Source: an uncultured Bacteroidales bacterium (GTDB lineage Bacteria > Bacteroidota > Bacteroidia > Bacteroidales > Paludibacteraceae). Taken from it: a DNA stretch of 58,892 nucleotides. The stretch spans positions 1-58,892 of the forward strand of contig ONPG01000014.1 in assembly GCA_900319645.1 (NCBI GenBank), read 5' to 3'. Numbering within the stretch: the first letter of the stretch is position 1; each line of letters starts with the position of its first letter. Of the stretch, positions 54,608 through 58,892 are shown in pieces. The position numbers were made by a program, and so were the translations under genes. A model generated the notes under the pieces. It searched no databases and was not told the origin of the DNA. It worked only from the letters and a program-made list of their open reading frames with translations.

Positions 54608-55821
54608 TTATCCGCCGAAGTTATCGAAGCGGATGTCTGCGTCATCGACTCCGAGGGAGTGCAGGAGATCCAATACCGTCTTTGCCATCATAGGAGGACC
54701 GCAGAGGTAGTACTCGATGTCCTCGGGTGCGTCATGCTGCTTGAGGTAGGTGTCGCCCATAACCGGAGCGATGAAGCCCGGGGTGTACTTGATACCCAGT
54801 TGGTCTGCCTTTGGGTCCGGACGGTCGAGCGCCAAGTGGAAATGGAAGTTCGGGAACTCCTTCTCCAAAGCGAGGAAATCGTCGAGGAAGAAGACTTCGT
54901 CGATAGCACGTGCGCCGTAGAAATAGTGCATCTGACGGTCGCGGCAGTTGCGGGTCTTCAACATATGCATGATCTGCGCACGCAACGGAGCCATACCGGC
55001 ACCACCACCGACCCAGATCATCTCCTTCTGGCTGTCGTAAACAGGTCTGAACTCGCCGTAAGGACCGCTCATGCGCACTTTGTCGCCCGGTTTGAGCGAG
55101 AAGATATACGTGGAAGCGATACCACACGGTACGTCCATGAACTCCGGTCCGTTGGGGCACTGCTCTTTCGGTTTGAAAGGCGGTGTAGCGATACGGACGG
55201 TAAGGGTGATGATGTCGCCCTCGTCGGGGTAGTTAGCCATCGAATAAGCACGTACGGTAGCCTGGGTGTTCTTCTGTTTGAGTTTGAAGAGCCCGAACTT
55301 CTGCCATGCCGGCAGGTAGAGGTCACCGATGAGCGATTTATCCATGTCGCGGTCGTAATCAATGTCATACTCAGGGATGATGATCTGTGCGTACGAACCC
55401 GGCTCGAAGTGCATGTGCTCGCCCGGAGGCAGCTGCACTTTGAACTCTTTGATGAAGGTAGCGACGTGTCTTCTTTCACTTTGACTTGGCAACCCAGACG
55501 CCAGCCTTCTTTCTGCTGCTTGCGGGAGAAATGTACGGTCTCGGTGGGCAGGATCTCGCCGCCTCCGGAGAGGACTTGGCACTTACACTGTCCGCACGAG
55601 CCCTTACCGCCGCAAGCCGAAGGCAAATGCACCCCGGCTTCGCCGAGGTTGGCAAGGAGCGAGCCACCTGCGGCTACGTCATAGACCTTGTCGCCGTTGA
55701 TGGTCACTTTGACGTTACCGGACGAAACGAGGTAGCGTTTGGCGATGAGCAGGATAGCCACTAACAGGAGTATTACTACTAAGAATACTGCAACTGCATA
55801 AATAATAGCTGTTATATTCAT
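54608..55821 (-). pseudogene. nqrF: Na+-translocating NADH:quinone reductase subunit F, frameshifted
   Basis: NADH-oxidising subunit of Nqr. The 5' frame from ATG 55821 gives the membrane anchor and the [2Fe-2S] ferredoxin domain (SACGGKGSCGQCKCQV, RLGCQVKVKED). After about 55468 the sequence shifts frame and resumes as VATFIKEFKVQLPPGEHM, the FAD domain (RAYSMANYPDE) and NADH domain (MIWVGGGAGMAPLRAQI, YYLCGPPMMAK), ending DNFGG. Compared with the family from memory, some 20-25 codons between KED and VATF are missing, so an out-of-frame deletion is inferred. As read, no full NqrF can be made. Confidence 0.88.
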
Positions 55822-55836
55822 ATTGCGTTCCTCCTA

Positions 55837-56445
55837 TTAGAACTCGATGCCGCTGAAGCACATGAACGCCATCGCCATGAGGCCGACGGTGATGAATGTG
55901 ATGCCAAGGCCCTGCAGCGGCTTCGGTACGTCGTTATACTCCATTTTCTCACGAATACCTGCGAGGCAGACAATCGCCAGGAACCATCCGAGACCCGAAC
56001 CGAAGGCGTACATAAACGCGTCTCCGAGGGAAGTGATGGCCTTGGGATCCACTGCGGGCAGGCCGATACGCTGCTGCATGAAGAGCGAACCACCCATGAT
56101 GGCGCAGTTCACCGCAATCAGCGGCAGGAAGATACCGAGGCTCGCGTAGAGCGACGGGCTGTATTTCTCCACAATCATCTCCACCAACTGCACGATAGCG
56201 GCAATGACGGCGATGAAGAGGATGAAACTGAGGTACTCCAAGTGCAGCGGCTCGAGAACGAGGGTCTGCAGCAGGTAGTTAACCGGCAGGGTAACGATGA
56301 GCACGAAAGTAACGGCTACACCCAGACCGGCTGAGGTCTTCACGTTCTTCGAAACGGCGAGGTATGAGCACATTCCCAAGAAGTACGCGAAAATCATGTT
56401 ATCCGCAAAAATCGAGCGGACAAATAAACTTAAAGCGTGTTCCAT
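55837..56445 (-). CDS. nqrE: Na+-translocating NADH:quinone reductase subunit E
   Basis: 202 residues, six membrane helices. [40 protein letters not shown] (with the conserved Cys) and [22 protein letters not shown] are standard. It is the only complete nqr frame here. The loop [14 protein letters not shown] is shorter than I recall for relatives, so a small in-frame deletion is possible. ATG overlaps the nqrD stop by 1 bp. Confidence 0.9.
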   Translation of the reverse strand: MEHALSLFVRSIFADNMIFAYFLGMCSYLAVSKNVKTSAGLGVAVTFVLIVTLPVNYLLQTLVLEPLHLEYLSFILFIAVIAAIVQLVEMIVEKYSPSLYASLGIFLPLIAVNCAIMGGSLFMQQRIGLPAVDPKAITSLGDAFMYAFGSGLGWFLAIVCLAGIREKMEYNDVPKPLQGLGITFITVGLMAMAFMCFSGIEF

Positions 56446-56997
56446 TACTTAGCCTCCTTATCGTTAAGGGATCTATGAACCCAGATTACACATCCTACCA
56501 GAATGAGCGCCATGGCGGGCATGAGCATCATACCGCAGTTCTCGTAGCCGTGGTCATAGCACCACTGCGGGATCACTTGGAAACCAAGCAGTTGACCCGA
56601 GCCGAGGAGCTCGCGCACGAATTGCCCAGACCATCCAGCAGGGAATCCCATGCGTTGTTGGTCATGGCGAACGCCTCGAGGCGACCCATCAGAATACAGT
56701 TGGTGATGATCAGACCGAGGTAAACGCTCAGCTGCATTGCTACGTCGTAAGCAAACGCTTTGAGCACCTCGCTGACGAGTGTCACGAGCGCCGCTACTAC
56801 CACGAGTTGCACGATGATACGTACACGCATCGGGATAGTGTTACGGATGAGCGACACGATCACGTTCGACATCGCCACGATGATGGTCACGGCGATACCC
56901 ATGACGAGGCCGAACAGATACCCAGGATCTGCACTACGACAGGGTTATTGGCGTTAAGAGGACCGAGTAATGTGTCCTTTGTTTTTTGACTTAACAT
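56445..56997 (-). pseudogene. nqrD: Na+-translocating NADH:quinone reductase subunit D, two frameshifts
   Basis: Starts at ATG 56997 (LSQKTKDTLLGPLNANNP ... LGICSA). The frame breaks near 56910 and resumes as VMGIAVTIIVAMSNVIVSLI ... EVLKAFAYD ... NCILMGRLEAFAMTNNAW. It breaks again near 56620 (DGLGN | FVRELLGSGQL) and ends with the final helix to 56445. Family comparison from memory suggests roughly 10 residues missing at each break. Membrane subunit; not translatable as one product. Confidence 0.85.
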
Positions 56998-57000
56998 ACC

Positions 57001-57635
57001 TTATTCCTCCTTTCCTTCATTTAAAAATTCTTTGTATTCCTCGAGGTTCACTTCGAGCATCGTGCTGACGCCGGACGAGGTGATGGTAGCACCGGAGATG
57101 GCGTCCACCTGCTCTTGTCCTTCGGCGTGCTTGCCGGCTTTGAGAACCGCTACAGAAACGACAGCACCTTCGGCATTGCGGATGTGCTTGCCTTCAAACT
57201 GGCTGCGGAACTCCGGTTCAACTATCTTTGCACCCAGACCCGGTGTCTCGGACTCGTGGTTGAAGTTGACACCATAAATGGTGTTCTTGTCCTCATCGAG
57301 TGCGAGGTAACCGCCGATGCCGCCCCAGAGACCCTTACCGGAAAGCGGCAGGATGTACTTGGTAGCACCTTTGAGGTTAGCTACGTAAACCTCTTGCTCG
57401 CCGTAAGTGAGGGTGTCCTGTACGAGCGTGTAATAGACCTCTGCAGGGTCAGCCTGCGAGAAATCGACTTTCAGCGCACCGAGGATCTGTTTCTGCTTGT
57501 CGAGCAGGATATTCGCCTGCTGCTTCGGAGCGAGTGCCTGGCTGACAACCGCCAGCAGCACAGCTACGATGATCACTACCACCGTCATATAGACGAATGT
57601 GTAGATATTACTGTTTGTATTCTATTCAGTTTCAT
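57001..57635 (-). pseudogene. nqrC: Na+-translocating NADH:quinone reductase subunit C, 5-bp duplication near start
   Basis: ATG 57635 overlaps the nqrB stop by 4 bp (ATGA). Codons 1-4 (MKLN) are followed by a duplicated GAATA (TATTC TATTC at 57618-57627, plus strand). Removing one copy restores MKLNTNSNIYTFVYMTVVVI and the full frame. The FMN-binding motif SGATITSSG is intact near the C-terminus. An internal ATG at 57588 would still give 195 residues with the membrane helix, so some function could survive. Confidence 0.85.
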
Positions 57636-58848
57636 AGCGTGCCTCCTTTCTGGCTTTCTACTTTCGACTTTTGACTTTCGACTGCGCGCCGTTCGCGTTT
57701 ACGAATATTTGCTTGAACCACACACCAGTCGATGAGCGGCGCAAAGGCGTTCATGAGCAGGATAGCGAGCATCATTCCCTCAGGATAACCCGGGTTGAGC
57801 ACGCGCACGAGCACTGCTACGAGACCGATGAGGAAGCCGTAGATCCACTTACCGCACTCGGTACGAGCGCTGGTCACAGGGTCAGTAGCCATGAAGACTG
57901 CACCGAAAGCGAAACCGCCGCTTACGAGGTGCATGTACCACGGGTACTGCGCTGCGAGGTTAGCCTCAGAGCCGCCGATGTTAAAGAGCCAAGCGGTCAG
58001 ACCGCCGCCGATGAACGTAGCGAGCATGGTCTTCCACGAAGCTACGCCGGTAGTGATCAACAGACATGCGCCGAGCAGGATAGCCCAGATACAGGTCTCA
58101 CCCACCGAACCCGGTACCAGTCCGTTCACCATGTCCCAGAAGCTCTGCGACACCGGTGTGCCGGTAGCCATCTGCGTCAGAGGCGTTGCACCCGAGAAAC
58201 CGTCCACGAGCGCGTGACCGCCGTCCCAGCCCCATGTGGCACCCGTGCGGATGAACGGTTCGTCACCGGTCATGTGGCTCGGGTATGCGAAGAACAGGAA
58301 CGCACGCGTGATGAGCGCTACGTTGAAGATGTTATAACCTGTGCCGCCGAACACTTCTTTCGCGAAGATGACCGCAAAAGCGACCGCGATAGCCACCTGC
58401 CACAGCGGGGTGTTAATAGGCACGATGAGCGGGATGATGAATCCCGTTACGAGGCATGCTTGATCTGCGCTACGATGAACTCGATGCCCAGACCGACAGC
58501 ATAGCTGACGATGATAAACGGCAGTACAGCTAAGAAGCCGAAGCCGAACGCTTTCCACCAGAGAGCAGCGGTCATGCCTGCTGCCAGTTGTCCGGTAGCC
58601 AGCAAGTGCTGATAGCCGACATTGAACATACCGAAGAGCAGTGCCGGGATAAGCGCAATGACCACAAGGATCATCGTACGTTTGCTGTCCGAACCGTCGT
58701 GGATATGCGTGCCGTTGCGTTTAGCGGTCGTCTGAGGGGTGAAGAGGAACGTGTCGAAGGCATCATAGAACGAACTGAGCCAAGTCAGTTTGCCGCCTTC
58801 CTCGAAGTTCTTGCCGAACTTCTTCCAGTTTTTATAAAGCCATTCCAT
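57632..58848 (-). pseudogene. nqrB: Na+-translocating NADH:quinone reductase subunit B, frameshifted
   Basis: First part from ATG 58848: MEWLYKNWKKFGKNFEEGGK, helices, ending GIEFIVAQIK. After about 58458 the frame changes and resumes as LVTGFIIPLIVPINTPLW, then GFSGATPLTQM (FMN-binding Thr) and the remaining helices. Roughly seven residues appear to be missing at the break. The C-terminus VESQKSKVESQKGGTL is encoded by GTCGAAA-type heptamer repeats (57648-57683). ATG overlaps the nqrA stop by 1 bp. Confidence 0.87.
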
Positions 58849-58892
58849 TACTCAATCTCCTTTCTTAAATAATCCAACGCTTCGCGCACGAT
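58848..58892 (-). CDS. nqrA: Na+-translocating NADH:quinone reductase subunit A, last 14 codons
   Basis: IVREALDYLRKEIE then TAA, matching the helical NqrA C-terminus; the gene runs out of the window. AAAGGAGA before the nqrB ATG is a Shine-Dalgarno-like site. Confidence 0.75.
   Translation of the reverse strand: MVREALDYLRKEIE

Noticed and set aside
54199-54645. Open frames across the hairpin-rich gap (54199-54645 minus, 54209-54448 plus)
   Set aside because: They run through palindromes and the nqrF terminator and end in the wrong frame of nqrF.

Overview
The window looks like a chromosomal contig from an uncultured gut-type Bacteroidales bacterium. The evidence is: promoters of the TTG...TAnnTTTG type with almost no Shine-Dalgarno sites; a type IX secretion (T9SS) type A tail on a polysaccharide lyase; DUF5686 and BspA-type proteins; an Na+-pumping NADH dehydrogenase (Nqr) operon; pyruvate phosphate dikinase; and a fused DAHP synthase/chorismate mutase. 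These assignments come from reading the translations and from memory of the families; no search was run.

Layout. 1-2004 (-): most of ppdK, cut by the window edge. 2434-8714 (+): an LPP20-like/PEGA secreted pair, then the membrane pyrophosphatase hppA. 8721-14593 (+): a signalling cluster with an RsbU/RsbW-type phosphatase-kinase, STAS protein, (p)ppGpp synthetase-like protein, small-molecule kinase, HD alarmone hydrolase and tyrosine phosphatase. 14636-19235 (-): GlcNAc-kinase-like, glycosyltransferase, SpoIID and THUMP-like methyltransferase genes. 19330-22645 (+): glycosyltransferase, EamA-like exporter and LTA-synthase-like sulfatase. 22669-27818 (-): lipoprotein, DAHP synthase/chorismate mutase, DUF5686 and a beta-barrel protein. 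27911-33351 (+): glucosaminidase/LysM, DUF721, mutS2, an outer membrane protein and a metallophosphoesterase. 33372-37967 (-): glycosyltransferase, PL9-type lyase, BspA-type LRR protein. 38439-47079 (+): dxs, trkA, trkH, SGNH hydrolase, MBOAT acyltransferase, coaE. 47076-47945 (-): nadC. 48200-54600: an AT-rich island with a DarT/DarG toxin-antitoxin operon, two uncharacterised companion genes, a lipoprotein and two broken genes. 54608-58892 (-): the nqr operon, nqrA end to nqrF, with frameshifts in B, C, D and F.

Most notable: (i) the island lies between two diverged copies of the nqrF 3' end, each followed by a related hairpin terminator, as expected of an element inserted into the end of nqrF; (ii) the adjoining nqr operon carries small indels in almost every gene; (iii) the dxs leader holds four palindromes spaced exactly 22 bp apart, one with a compensatory base-pair change; (iv) 11-bp and 7-bp tandem repeats are scattered between genes, and the heptamer type also occurs in frame inside coding sequences; (v) the phosphatase/STAS/alarmone cluster joins partner-switching to (p)ppGpp metabolism in one locus. 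The proposed links between these observations are inference.
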